This document shows positions 30,701 to 41,497 of a stretch of DNA of 64,000 nucleotides, piece after piece (within the stretch, counting starts at the first letter, position 1; every line of letters begins with the position of its first letter). This stretch comes from Costus lasius (taxonomy: Eukaryota > Streptophyta > Magnoliopsida > Zingiberales > Costaceae), in assembly GCA_027563935.2 (NCBI GenBank), contig CM050451.1:34983565-35047564 (forward strand), in the 5' to 3' direction. The translations under genes and the position numbers were made by a program. The notes beneath the pieces were generated by a model, which saw only the letters and a list, made by a program, of their open reading frames with translations, was not told the origin of the DNA and ran no database searches.

Positions 30701-31653
30701 ATATTCCTGAACTGCATGCTGTTAAAGCATGGTTAGGAAAATGTTTCCAGATGAAAGATCTAGGAGAAGCAGCCTATGTATTAGGTGTGAAGATCTACCG
30801 GGATAGATCTAAGAGGCTTCTCGGGCTGTGCCAGAGTACTTACATCGATAAAGTCCTGGAGAGATTCCATTTAGAGAATTCTAAAAGAAGATATCTTCCA
30901 GTCAGACATGGTCTGAATCTTTCAAGGAGTCAGTGTCCACAAACACAGACTGAGAAAGATGAAATGGACAATACGCCTTATGCTTCGGCTATTGGGTCCA
31001 TTATGTATGCGATGTTGTGTACTCGCCCTGACGTCGCTTACGGGTTAAGCGTAACCAGTCGATTCCAAAGTAATCCAGGTGTGGCGCACTGGATTGCGGT
31101 CAAGAACATTTTAAAATATCTGCGGAGGACCAAAGATATGTTCTTGATATATGGTGGTCAGGAAGAACTCAGTATTGAAGGATATACTGACGCTTCGTTC
31201 CAGTCGGACCAGGATGATTTCCGATCGCAATCAGGCTATGTTTTTAGCTTGAATGGTGGAGCAGTGGTGTGGAAAAGTTTCAAACAGTCAACTGTTGCTG
31301 ATTCCACAACAGAAGCCGAGTATGTTGCAGCCTCGGAAGCATCCAAGGAGGCAGTGTGGATTCGTAAGTTCGTGAGAGAACTTGGTGTCGTTCCTTCGAG
31401 TGCAGATCCTTTGGTTATCTTCTGTGATAACACTGGAGCAATCGCACAAGCAAAGGAACCACGGTCACACCAGAAGTCCAAGCACATACAGAGACGGTTT
31501 CACTTGATCCGGGAGATCATTGATCGAGGCGAGATCAAAATATGCAAGGTTCATACAGATGACAATCTGGCAGACCCGCTTACCAAGCCTCTGGCGCAGC
31601 AGAAGCATGAGAAGCACTGTAATAATATGGGTTTGAGATTTCTCAACAATTAG
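27769..31653 (+). CDS. Ty1/copia gag-pol polyprotein, full length (element G)
   Basis: 1294 residues, uninterrupted, same domain order as H: zinc knuckle near 240, protease DTAC, integrase HHCC and DDE, RT with MDVKTAFLNG and YVDD, RNase H with TDASF and EAEYVA. One change hits a nearly invariant copia RT motif: KKSIYVLKQASR instead of YGLKQASR, replacing the motif glycine by valine. This is likely to harm RT, so the frame is open but probably impaired. C-terminus reads LNN rather than LNH. Confidence 0.95.
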   Translation: MSFNVRSLLEREKFAGPNFSDWFGHLKIVLKAERKLYVLETAVPPQPAANAARAVREAYEKHVNDSIDVACLMLASMTPPLQRQHEDMSAIEIIANLKMLYAAQARTERYNMTKLFFQSKLAEGSPVGAHVLKMIGHKEALEKLGHTINQELAVDIILQSLPPSFDAFIINFNMNKIDCTPAELLNMLLTTEETLKGKPSTSVLLVPSRNKKKGKKGKAPVKNYSKALKQKVKRSKDNRCFHCGQLGHWKKDCKALQGDKRGSIASGSGIYVTEVMVSSSSISWVLDTACGVHICSNVQELKRRRQVGQHEVDLRVGNGARVAAVAVGDYFISLPSGIVLELNNCYFVPSITKNIISIPALVRKGFAFECNISKCVLSCDNIVYATGSINNGLYMLDMESSIHNIDKKKAKNADDSTLLWHSRLGHINEKRIKRLHDHGLLGSFSYEEIDTCKACLMGKMTKSPFPNKGQRASGLLDLIHSDVCGPFSKHARGGYQYFITFTDDFSRYGYVYLMRHKSESFDKFKEFKNEVQNQLGRNIKALRSDRGGEYLSHAFTDYLKECGIISQLTPPGTPQWNGVSERRNRTLLDMVRSMMSQATLPYSFWGFALETAAKVLNRVPSKAVSKTPYELWYGKQPSLTFIRIWGCEAYVKKLASGKLESRSEKCIFVGYPKETKGYYFYDPKENKVFVARTAIFLEKEFLLQEASGREIKLDENPDEGQSSQAQLDEPEPVEQVTEQPEAQISREPRRSGRIRLQPERYDGVYIIDNDEPLTYADAVSGPESARWLDAMRAEMDSMSDNQVWDLVDPPPGVIPIGCKWIFKKKIDMDGNVVTYKGRLVAKGFKQIYGIDYDETFSPVAMFKSIRILFAIAAYYDYEIWQMDVKTAFLNGNLDEDVYMTQPEGFTNPSDRHKICKLKKSIYVLKQASRSWNIRFDESISEFGFIKNEDDPCVYKRFSGSVITFLVLYVDDILIIGNDIPELHAVKAWLGKCFQMKDLGEAAYVLGVKIYRDRSKRLLGLCQSTYIDKVLERFHLENSKRRYLPVRHGLNLSRSQCPQTQTEKDEMDNTPYASAIGSIMYAMLCTRPDVAYGLSVTSRFQSNPGVAHWIAVKNILKYLRRTKDMFLIYGGQEELSIEGYTDASFQSDQDDFRSQSGYVFSLNGGAVVWKSFKQSTVADSTTEAEYVAASEASKEAVWIRKFVRELGVVPSSADPLVIFCDNTGAIAQAKEPRSHQKSKHIQRRFHLIREIIDRGEIKICKVHTDDNLADPLTKPLAQQKHEKHCNNMGLRFLNN

Positions 31654-31673
31654 ATTAAGTGCAAGTGGGAGAT

Positions 31674-33392
31674 TGTTGGGGTATGCCCTTAAGGCTAATG
31701 TTTGAGGCCTTTGGGATTGTAACAGTATCATGTAATAAACTTTTGTGTTTATAAAGGCATGGTTATTATTCAGGTTGTTACCTTGTCTGCAGTAATAAGT
31801 GTACTACTGAATAATGTCTCAAAGCTGTTCAGCTAGGCTGACATGCTATAAAGTCCTTAGTCGAGATATCTTGGTGAACTTGAGACAGCCTTGATATGCT
31901 TGAGACTAATATGTGTTCTAATCTTATAGGATGCTTCGAGCATGGAATAAGATGTAGACTCATGGGTACATTGGATGTACTGGACAGACCCTACTGGGAT
32001 ATTCAATTGCTTGTCACAATGTGAATAATCCTTGTTTGCACCAAGTGGCACATGTCCTTTGACTTGAGATCACTTGTATTTCTAAATGATGATTGTCATT
32101 ATTTTGAGGTAGTTCAATATCATTTGAAAGATAATGGTTATAGACTATCTTGGATAATGATCATGAGTCAGGTTCGGATACTAGTGATAGATAAAGGATT
32201 GTCGTCTCCTTGTGGAAGGAGTGTGGTGTTCTAAAGGGGCCCCCCTTATATGAGATGATTGAGAAAGTGTATGGCCATACCCAGATGACTATGTTCATCT
32301 GATCTAATCATGCTCATCATATTGGAGCTACAAGTTTGACACACTTGTCCAATAAGAACATCCAGTGGCAAAGGAAACATGTATGCCTTGTGAAATGATT
32401 CACACTTGTGCTGTGGTTTGGGTGTAGTCTTGGAAGACTCTTTCCTTTATATCGGGAGACAGTGATGTGTTGCTAGATACCCCTCACTGATTGTGATAAC
32501 GTGAGTTATCGTTACCGACATTTAAAGGAAACCCTTAGGGTCGCACAATTTGATGATATGGCTTACTTAAGTCAGATCGTGTGGACTGAATTGTTTTAGT
32601 TCAGTTAAAAGGAGATTAGACTCTGATTGTAAGTGAGATCTGGTCTGATCATGTTTGATTGATTAGGGCTTCAGATCGGTAAGCTTCGATCGAGAGTAAG
32701 GATGCTAGATCGAAGAGATCAAGAGCATCAAGAGATGAACGGTTAGATCTTGAACCGTTTGGTTCATAGAGATCTAGACCATGGCTTGGGCTGGTTTAAT
32801 TTGGGTTTTTGAACCGAATTGAGTTAAACCTAATTGGCTTGAACCAGTTCACATGGGTGAACGTATGGTTCAAGGTTTAAAGGCATCTTGGGCGGTTTTT
32901 CTTCAAGTGGTCGCATGGCTTGATAACCTTCCATTTTTGGAAGTGTAACGCCATCACTTGAATGAGAAAAACCTCAACGCAATTTGCCAATTACTCTCTT
33001 GTCTCCTTCATTCGACGAAGGGAGGACTCTTGGACAAGGTAGCTCTCGGCCAAGCACATCTCGTCATCAACACACGACAAGGAACTTTGGGGAGATCTCT
33101 TGCTAGCACAAGGAAGATCCTAAAGGGTAGCCATCTCTCATCTAGTGTGTGTTTTCTTTGGAGGAGTGCTTACTTGCCCTCTTGCTTCCAAGCCGACACC
33201 CTTTATCATGGCTATGGTAAAAGATCTCAAACTTGATCTTTGCAATACATATAAAGTTGATCATATATATGTGTTCATGCAAACGATTTTATTGAAACCC
33301 TAGAAGAGTACATTTTCCGCATGCACTAGGGTTCGCCCCCCTCTTGAAAGGGGTTTTATCTGCCTGCGCTCCCCCTTGAAGGGGACCCTTCA
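31674..33392 (+). repeat. Element G 3' LTR
   Basis: 1719 bp, pair of the split 5' LTR. Polypurine tract just upstream. Ends CCCTTCA, followed by CCTAA (33393-33397), the target duplication. Confidence 0.95.
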
Positions 33393-34570
33393 CCTAATAC
33401 ATAGGCTGCTTCTCCAAGATCTTTCATCTGGAAACATTTCCTTAACCATGCCTTAACAGCATGCATTTCAGGAATATCATTTCCAATGATCAAGATATCA
33501 TCGACGTAGAGGACTAGGAAAGTAATCACGCTCCCACTAAACCTCTTATATACACACGGGTCATCCTCGTTCTTGATGAAACCAAACTCACTGACTGATT
33601 CATCAAAACGAATATTCCAGCTTCTCGATGCTTGTTTAAGTCCATAAATAGACTTCTTTAATTTGCATATTTTATGACGATCTGATGGATTAGTGAAACC
33701 TTCTGGTTGTGTCATATACACATCCTCATCCAGATTTCCATTAAGGAAAGCCGTTTTCACATCCATCTGCCAGATCTCATAATCGTAATATGCTGCTATC
33801 GCGAAAAGAATCCGAATAGACTTAAACATGGCTACAGGTGAGAAAGTTTCATCATAATCTATCCCGTAGATTTGTTTGAAACCTTTCGCAACTAGCCTGC
33901 CTTTATAGGTAACCACGTTACCATCCATGTCAATCTTCTTCTTGAAGATCCATTTACAGCCTATAGGGATTACTCCCGGAGGCGGATCAACCAAATCCCA
34001 GACTTGGTTATCTGACATGGAGTCCATCTCGGCGCGCATAGCTTCAAGCCATCTCGCTGACTCCGGTCCACTGACCGCATCCGCATAAGTGAGGGGTTCA
34101 TCATGATCAATGATGTAGACTCCGTCATAGCGCTCAGGCTGTAGACGGATCCTTCCCGATCTTCGCGGTTCCCGTGATATCTGAGCCTCAGGTTGTTCAT
34201 TAACCTGTTCTACCGGCTCAGGCTCATCCAACTGTGCTTGACCACTTTGTCCTTCCTCTGGATTCTCATCCAGCTTTATTTCTCTCCCACTGGCCTCTTG
34301 CAGAAGATACTCCTTCGCAAGAAATATGGCCGTCCGAGCAACAAGTACTTTGTTCTCTTTGGGATCGTAGAAATAATCACTGACGTGCTTTTCATAAGCT
34401 TCCCGAACCGCCCTTGCGGCGTTCGGAGCGGGCTGAGGCGGTATAGCCGTCTTGAGGACATACAGTTTCCTCTCTGCCTTAAGAACAATCTTAAGGTGTC
34501 CATACCAGTCTGAGAAGTTCGGCCCAACAAACTTCTCCCTTTCCAGTAGGGATCGCACATTGAAGTTCAT
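33393..34570 (-). pseudogene. Element F gag-pol, 5' part: GAG N-terminus fused to RT
   Basis: Starts MNFNVRSLLEREK at 34570. After about 65 GAG residues (EKHVSD) the frame jumps directly to the integrase C-terminal/RT linker (YFYDPKENK). This is an exact in-frame loss of 612 codons relative to H: the rest of GAG with the zinc knuckle, the protease and nearly all of integrase. RT then proceeds through MDVKTAFLNG, YGLKQA and YVDD to the G insertion site at 33397. It continues at 15142 leftward. Non-autonomous; could move only with help from other copies. Confidence 0.92.
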
Positions 34571-36397
34571 GGTGTTCGTTGCTGCAGGTATCTACAACAA
34601 TGCAAGAACAGCAAGGTCAGTATCAATGTTAAGAATCAATCAGGACTTAAGAATGATTCTTTTTCTCACTATTTTATCTGGCTGAAAAATCCAGCAAAAC
34701 AGCCCGAAAGAGTAGAACTCTTTTAGTGAGATGGGATCCAGATTTCATACTTGGTCTCCGCGTCCCGCTCAGGCGAGATAAGATGCACAGAGAGTACAAG
34801 CACTAATCTCTGGTAGGTTGTTCCAGCCAATCGCCAACTCGTGCGATTCCCCTTCATCTGGGCAATCCAGCAGACTGTGCCAACTGAGTTGGTACGACAC
34901 AGTCTCTGACCCCACAGATGGCTGCCTCCATGTGCTACCATATGCGCCACATATGTAGCCTACATGGTCAAGCTAACCCGACCTACTCCCTGGACCACCA
35001 CGTGCTATGCTGAGCAACGAGAAGCGATAAATCCCTTCTCTGTAACACGCAGGTGTAATCCAGCACCGTCTGAAGATAGATGGACGTGCCCACTGAGTGG
35101 GTACAACACGGCTCCAACGATAGTCAGAACAGTGAGGTTTCGCGTCAGAAGGCTTACGAGCTTGATATTTTAGCGTTGGATTTTAACGGTCTTTTATCTT
35201 CTTCACTATCATGCAATTCCTATGGTGATAGCAGAAGATAAATAAATCATGCTGTTCTACTTATATAAACAATAAAAGAAAGCATGGATCTTATGTGGTA
35301 AAAGCCCATAGCCTAAGTAAGACCTTAATTAACTTAAGTCTTCACTTGCTTTTCTTCATGGGACTTTTGCTGCTCATTTGGCCCAAACCAGGGCCCAAGC
35401 GCCATCTGCAGCTCAGGTGCGCCCACCAGGGAAAATGCGCCTGGTCCCAGAGTCCAACCCTGGACCTCCCATCTGGTCAAGCCTCTGCTGCAAGCGCCTC
35501 TGCCAAGTGTGCTCTGTGCTCTTGTCTGATTAACTTACAAATTAATCTATCTAGACAAGATTGACACGCAGGTCAATTACACTTTATAAATTAAATACAA
35601 TGTGATACGCAGATCACAATAATTAATTTACAACTTTAATACAGGCACGCAGGCCCCAGCACAGCACACATTTAACATGGGCAGCCCACATAAGAATAAA
35701 TAAACAAGCATATGCCACAATCAAATATGTGATCCTTTCAAGAAAATAAAATTTTTGGAAAAACCCCATTGGCATCAATTTTATTTTCCTTATATGCCCT
35801 ACTACCTTACAACGGTCCATTACTAGGGATCCACTCATCCAACCTAGTCAGATCCATTGCCCTTGCATGCACCAAGTCATAACTGACTTGAGTTGACCCA
35901 GTGGTCAACCATGCATGCGCCAGGGCTGAACGACCACTATGAGGTATGGCAAGCGGGTGTGACCCCGGGCCTAACTCATGTGTGTTCATTTCTTGTCTCA
36001 ACCAGACATCGCTACACGCCTGTCTGCAGTCGACCTATAGCCACCAGGTGCTTGCGCACAGGTGCTATCTGGTCAACCCATCAAGGCTATCAGATGGTCT
36101 GCTCAGACTATCTGGATCTAACCTAGGGGATGACTTCAACCCTAATAACCCGTCTAAGGGTTTAAAGTAAGGCCTTAGATCTAATGTGGAGCGCGCATGA
36201 TACAAGTTTTTGACGAAACAAAGACTTTAACAAGCGCCTACATAAACATGAAAAATACACATGCGCCAACATCTAAAATAAAAACTAGCATGTAGTTTCG
36301 CATGTGATGACATTTAGATCTATACATCGCAAATAAGGATCACACAATAGCATGAAGCAATCATATGAACATACTATAACCTCGCTCTAATACCAAT
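34571..36397 (-). promoter_or_regulatory. Leader and primer site of element F
   Basis: Minus-strand leader, no gene. Acceptor (CT at 34592-34593 on this strand) again lies 21 nt before the ATG. Same hairpin series as H, in 34820-35110. The primer site next to the LTR (about 36384-36395) reads TGGTATTAGAGC, one mismatch to the usual TGGTATCAGAGC. Confidence 0.65.
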
Positions 36398-38081
36398 TGA
36401 AAGTCCCCTAGAACCAATAGGGGAAAACCCTAATAGCAGACGCAACAAAGTTTTCTAGCGGAATCTTAGGGTTTCAAAAGATCGAATGTAAGTTCATGTG
36501 ATCAACTCCTTATAATGTATAAATCAGATTAGATTCATACCATTGCCATCGATCAGATGATGCCTTGGAAGGAAAGGCACAAATGTTCCTTCTCCAAAGG
36601 TGACGCACACAAACGAATATGGCTTGCTCCTTTGAATCTTTGTGCTAGCAAAGCTCTTCAAAAGGTCCTTGATCGGTTGAAGGGAATGAGATGAGAGTTC
36701 TCTCCTTTTCGAATCCTTCTCCAATGCATGAAGAAGTCGCCACTCAAGGAAGCGCCGAAAAGAGGGAAGGGTGAGAGGCGAGAATAGAGCATGATAACCT
36801 CAACGTGAGGCATGGTCACGATTTAGAAGTCATGGCTTCTAAAATTAGTAAACCACTTCTCCTCATACGCCCATGAGTTACCCAAGCGCAAATCTCTGAT
36901 CTTTTGAACCATGCGCTCAAGTAATGAGCTGGTTCAATTAAATTTGGTTCAAATACCAAATTAAACCACGCCCTCTGGTCTAGATCATAATTAAACCCTA
37001 AGGTTCCAGATCTAACCGTTCATCTCTTGATGCTCCTGATCTCACCGATCTAGCATCTATTCTCTCGATCGAAGCTTACCGATCTCAAGCCCTAATCAAT
37101 CAAACATGATTAGATCAGATCTCACTTACAATCAGAGATTAAATCCCTTTAAACTGAACCCAAATAATTCAGTCCACACGATCTGACTTAAGTAAGCCAT
37201 ATCATCAATTTGTGCGACCCTGAGGGTTTCCTTTAAATGTCAGTAACGATAACTCACGTTATCACGATCAGTGAGGGCTATCTAGCAACACATCACTGTC
37301 TCCCGATATAAAGGAAAGAGTCTTCCAAGACTACACCCAAACCACAGCACAAGTGTGAATCCAATTCACAAGGCATGCAAATTTCCTTTGCCACTGGATG
37401 TTCTTATTGGACAAGCGTGTCAAGCTTGTAGCTCCAATATGAAGAGCATGATTAGATCAGATGAACATAGTCATCTGGGTATGGCCATACACTTTCTCAA
37501 TCATCTCATCCAGGGGGCCCCTTTAGAACATCACACTCCAATTATAGAGACGGCAATCCTTTGTCTATCACTAATGCCCTAACCTGACTCAAGCTCACCA
37601 TCCAAGATAGTCTGTAACCATTATGTTTCAAATGATATTGAACTACCTCAAAACAATGACAATCATCATTTAGAAAACACAAGTGATCTCAAGTCAGAGG
37701 AAATGTGCCACTTGTCGCATTCAAGGATTATTCACATTGTGACAAGCAATTGAATATCCTAGTAGGGTCTGTCCAGTACATCCAATGTACCCATGAGTCT
37801 ACATCTTATTCCATGCTCGAAGCATCCTATAAGATTAGAGCACATATTAGTCTTAACCATATCAAGGCTGTCTCATGTTCACCAAGATATCTCGACTAAG
37901 GACTTCACTGCATGTCAGCCCAGCTGAACAGCTTTGAGACGTTATTCAGAAGTACACTTATTACAGCAGATAATGTAACAAACTGAATAACAACCATGCC
38001 TTTATAAACATAAGAGTTTATTACATGATACTGATACAATCCCAAGGCCTCAAACATTAGCCTTAAGGGCATACCCCAACA
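36398..38081 (-). repeat. Element F 5' LTR
   Basis: 1684 bp, pair of 12571-14254. Putative exon 1 ATGGCAATG at 36549-36541 with donor GT at 36540-36539. Ends CATACCCCAACA, then GGCAC. Confidence 0.94.
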
Positions 38082-39804
38082 GGCACGTGGTGCTAACGCA
38101 GACACATGGGTATATCATTGGAGGATATACTGGACAGACCCGCTGTGAGGCTATGACTTGGTGTCATGAGTTATCCTCATAAGTGACAGGAGATGCATTG
38201 ATCCCTTGACTTGAGGTCATTGATCATTCTATACGGTTAGGGACTTGCTTTGATACAACCTAACACCTTGCCGTAGCTGGGAGGTCATAACAGTTGTTAT
38301 TGAGCATGTCACGACCCATATGAGAAGATCAATGGACAGACATAGGATCTGCCCCTTCCCTAAGGAAGTATGATATCCATGGAGCTCCTATATGGTTCTA
38401 TGACTGAGAGTGTATGGCCATACCCAGGTGAGAACCTGTTTTAGTCATAGCCATGTGATTGGATGAAAACAAGTGGTGACACACTTGTCCAATCGGATAT
38501 CAGTACGGCAAAGAGACTGTAATGCATCTGTACCTAGTTGCAATGATGGGATGTCGATGTCGATATCCATTCCGATGACCTGGGTAGCAGCGATGCACTG
38601 CTAGGTGCCACTCACTGCTTGTGATGACCTCTGGTCAGCACTGCTAGCGTCAGAGGGACCTACAGGGTCGTACACCTTGATACTTGAGTTCTCGTATTGA
38701 TCGGGAATCCTTATGATCGAGTTATTGGATAACTCGGATCTAATTGGGAGATTTCATCAGCACCAATGGGCCTAATGAGATGAAAGAATATTATTGGAGC
38801 CAAACTTCAATTTTGGCAGGTTGACCCGTATTTGACCATGGTTGGTCACATTTGGATTAGATCCAAGTGCTTAATCAACCCATGTAATGAAGTTTGGGCT
38901 AGCTCATTATCCAATGAGGCCCAATAATAAGTTGTCATGAAGAGGCAATAGGCTAAAAGGGTATAATGGGGAGGAAGCCAAGCCCATTGGCGCCTAGGGG
39001 GCATAATGGGGTTTGGATGGCAAATTTGCTTCATTAAGGAAGCTTTATGCACCTAGCCCTCTCCCATTGATAGTGTGAATGCATTAAGGCATTGCTTGGG
39101 GCGCAAGGCTAGGCTTTGGCGCACAAGGCAAGGCTTGGTAGCTTATGGAAAGGTTGAATGAGGTTTATGGTAAAGTCTTGGAGACTTTCCTTACCTCAAA
39201 CCTTCTCATCCAAGCCATACACTTGTCATGATCTCAACCCTTGCCCTAACCGCTTCTAGCTCTATATAAGTGACCCTAGCCGCCCCCTCTTATTTGTTAC
39301 AATTCTTAGAGGCGTGACAACAAGAGGAGGGGCGAAAACAAGGGCTTGAAGGGCGACAACATCAAGAAGTGGCGCATCTTCTTCTTCCTTCCAAACCCTA
39401 GCCGCAAGCTTCTTCCTTCTCTCTTGACGCAAGGAACTTGATGCTTGGCGGTTTCCCTCTCCCTCATCCTTCTTCATCTTTGGCGCATCTACCTTGGAGG
39501 TGGCGCATACTTTGAAGAAGGAGCACAAGGCTTGGATCTTCTTCCCGAGGCTAGCACCGGGCGTGGAAGAAGAGGACTCGAGGGATCCGTGTGTGTGAGA
39601 CTACAGTGGGCGCACGCTTGGGCGCCTATCACGACATCGACCTCATCTTGCTCTAAGGTATTTCCTAACTCATCGTGTCGACTCCCTTGCTTGCGATCTT
39701 CACTGGGTTTTTGGGACCAGCCTGTTTCGGGGACATTCTTCCGCTGCGAAAAATGTATTTCTATAACTATGAAAATTGTAAAATGTCCCCGGGGTTTCCC
39801 AACA
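38082..39804 (+). repeat. Element I 5' LTR, right part (family 2)
   Basis: Resumes at the duplicated GGCAC and ends TTTCCCAACA. Shares blocks with family 1 LTRs, such as GTATGGCCATAC near 38411 and the CTTGTCCAAT region. Together with 12365-12570 it is 1.92 kb, about 378 bp longer than the J LTR once the missing start is allowed for. Confidence 0.9.
39262..39269 (+). promoter_or_regulatory. Probable TATA box in the element I LTR
   Basis: CTATATAAG in AGCTCTATATAAGTGACC, about 540 bp before the LTR end. It is the only strong TATA match in the family 2 LTR. The corresponding segment is deleted from the J 3' LTR. Confidence 0.6.
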
Positions 39805-41497
39805 GTGGTATCAGAGGGACTTGCAAGACTCGAACGATGTTTTATGCTTTTCTTCCATGCTCACATGCCATATCTCTATTTTCGTAAATAGCATGATGCA
39901 TGGCAATCGATTTTTCTAAAAGTAGAAAAATTAGGGTTTCTTGTTTCTATCATCCTCTCAATCTCTTTTGGATATTTGGACTATTTTTCTTGTTTGATTT
40001 AAAGATCAAAGGCGCACGTAATTTTGTCAAGTAGGACGGGCATTGTGTCTTCGGACTGGCCAAGTCTCTTGATCTGACAAAATTGCCAGCCGAAAGGATC
40101 TCTGAAATCATCATGAAAAATAAATCGTAATAAACCAAAAGATTTGTGAGATGAAGATGAGAAAAAGAGACTAGTTTTATGAAAAAGTAAAATTTTAAAT
40201 TTTACGTTTTTCATGAGCATGTAGAATTGCATGAGTAAATACCTTGATTATGCATAATGTTGTGATCATGAGTCAAGCCCCTCTTGCATGCCTGTGATGT
40301 ATCCTTGTGCGGCCTGCGTGCCATCTTTTTCATTATTTTTGTAAAAATTAAGAGGAAGATTAAGGGCTAGGCGCATCCTTCTTGGACCTTGATGCTCGTA
40401 TCTTGCTTGATGGCGCAAGCATACAAGGTGGCGCATGCAAGCTGGTGCTTGGTTGCTTGGTGACGCAAGAAAGTTTGGCCAAACCTCTTTTGGTTTGAGA
40501 GCTAGCTATCTTGGCCCCTTGCGTGGTGGCGCACCTTCCTTGGAGGAAGACCATGGCATTGGCCGAACCTATGGGGAACTTTTAAAGTGTACCTCTAGGG
40601 TTTGAGAGCTAAACCATGAGAGAAGGACCTTGGAGCCAACCTTGAAGTTCAAGCTAGAGGTCGGCTAGGCTAGGTCTAGTTTATGGGGCTTGAGTTCTAG
40701 GACAAGAGTTGAACCTATTTCATGGCATGGATTGGTTCAATGTCTTGTATAGGATATGATCACATCATCCTTTACTGCTTTTATTATTATCTGCAGAAGC
40801 ATGCCTGAAATGTTTTACCGTTATGTTATCACTATAGGATTGCATACCTGTAATGATAGACATAAGATAAAACTGAGATGATGAGACCTTAAACAAAAAC
40901 CCTCAATTAAAATATCAAGTCTGGTAGCCTTCTAACGCGTAGCCCTCACTAAGCTATCGATCAGTGGAGTTGTGAATTGTTTCCCACCCTCGTGGGACAC
41001 ACCCACTTATCTTTAGAAAGTGCATGGTGGCAATGGTTTCCCCAGTCCAGTTTTAACCTGGGCGTGCCTTCGCAAGGAAACTCGTTGGCCCTGGGCATAA
41101 CGGTTAGGAATGAACTTGACTAGAAGTTCACATGTGTTGGGCACATGGTGAAAGTCTAGAGGCATCGTTGAGAGGTAAAGGTTTCATGTTGTATCCAGCC
41201 CTCGCTGGACATGAAATGCCCAGACTATCTCAACAAGTGGAGTTGCTTGAAGCAATCGGCCGGCGCACCCACCTTAGGAAGCATGGGTTACTTTGTGCAT
41301 CTCATCCCACCCTCGTGGGACGCGAAGCCCTATGCGGAATGAGGATCTCATCTCACTAGGAAATCTTGGATTTCTCAATTGACTTTGTGGGTTGTCAATT
41401 CGATTAAAAATAGTGGGAGCCATGGTCATTTAAAACAAGTCCAGTTTAAATGACTCGAAGTAGTACTAATCTACTGTTTCTTGGTTGTTGTAAAACA
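39805..41497 (+). promoter_or_regulatory. Primer site and structured leader of element I
   Basis: TGGTATCAGAG from 39806. About 1.7 kb without a gene. Hairpins: CCCAC-CCTC-GTGGG 40983-40996, CCAGC-CCTC-GCTGG 41195-41208, TTGCT-TGA-AGCAA 41243-41255, CCCAC-CCTC-GTGGG 41306-41319. These follow the same order as the family 1 leader hairpins but have different stems and loops. Where family 1 has an AG acceptor, I has TGTAAAACA just before the ATG. Confidence 0.6.

Larger units (their letters stand above)
15148..33392 (+). mobile_element. Element G: family 1 copia, hosts H in its 5' LTR
   Basis: 5-bp target duplication CCTAA at 15143-15147 and 33393-33397. The 5' LTR (15148-16247 plus 25341-25959) and 3' LTR (31674-33392) are each 1719 bp and differ at about 13 sites by eye (~0.8%). 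Full-length gag-pol. The promoter half of its 5' LTR is cut off by H, so transcription from its own U3 is probably lost. Confidence 0.96.
12571..38081 (-). mobile_element. Element F: family 1 copia with internal deletion, hosts G and H
   Basis: Bounded by TGAAAGTCCCC (12571) and CATACCCCAACA (38081), with 5-bp duplications GGCAC at 12566-12570 and 38082-38086. Both LTRs are 1684 bp and differ at about 18 sites by eye (~1.1%). Order on the minus strand: 5' LTR, primer site, leader, deleted gag-pol, polypurine tract, 3' LTR. Interrupted in pol by element G. It inserted into the family 2 LTR of I. Confidence 0.95.

Noticed and set aside
33356..34570. 404-residue frame on the minus strand extending to 33356
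   Set aside because: The last ~12 codons read into the 3' LTR of G across the insertion border; the F coding segment ends at 33393-33397.
39445..39891. 148-residue frame at the end of the I LTR
   Set aside because: Spans LTR end, primer site and leader of a retrotransposon; composition-driven, no homology seen.
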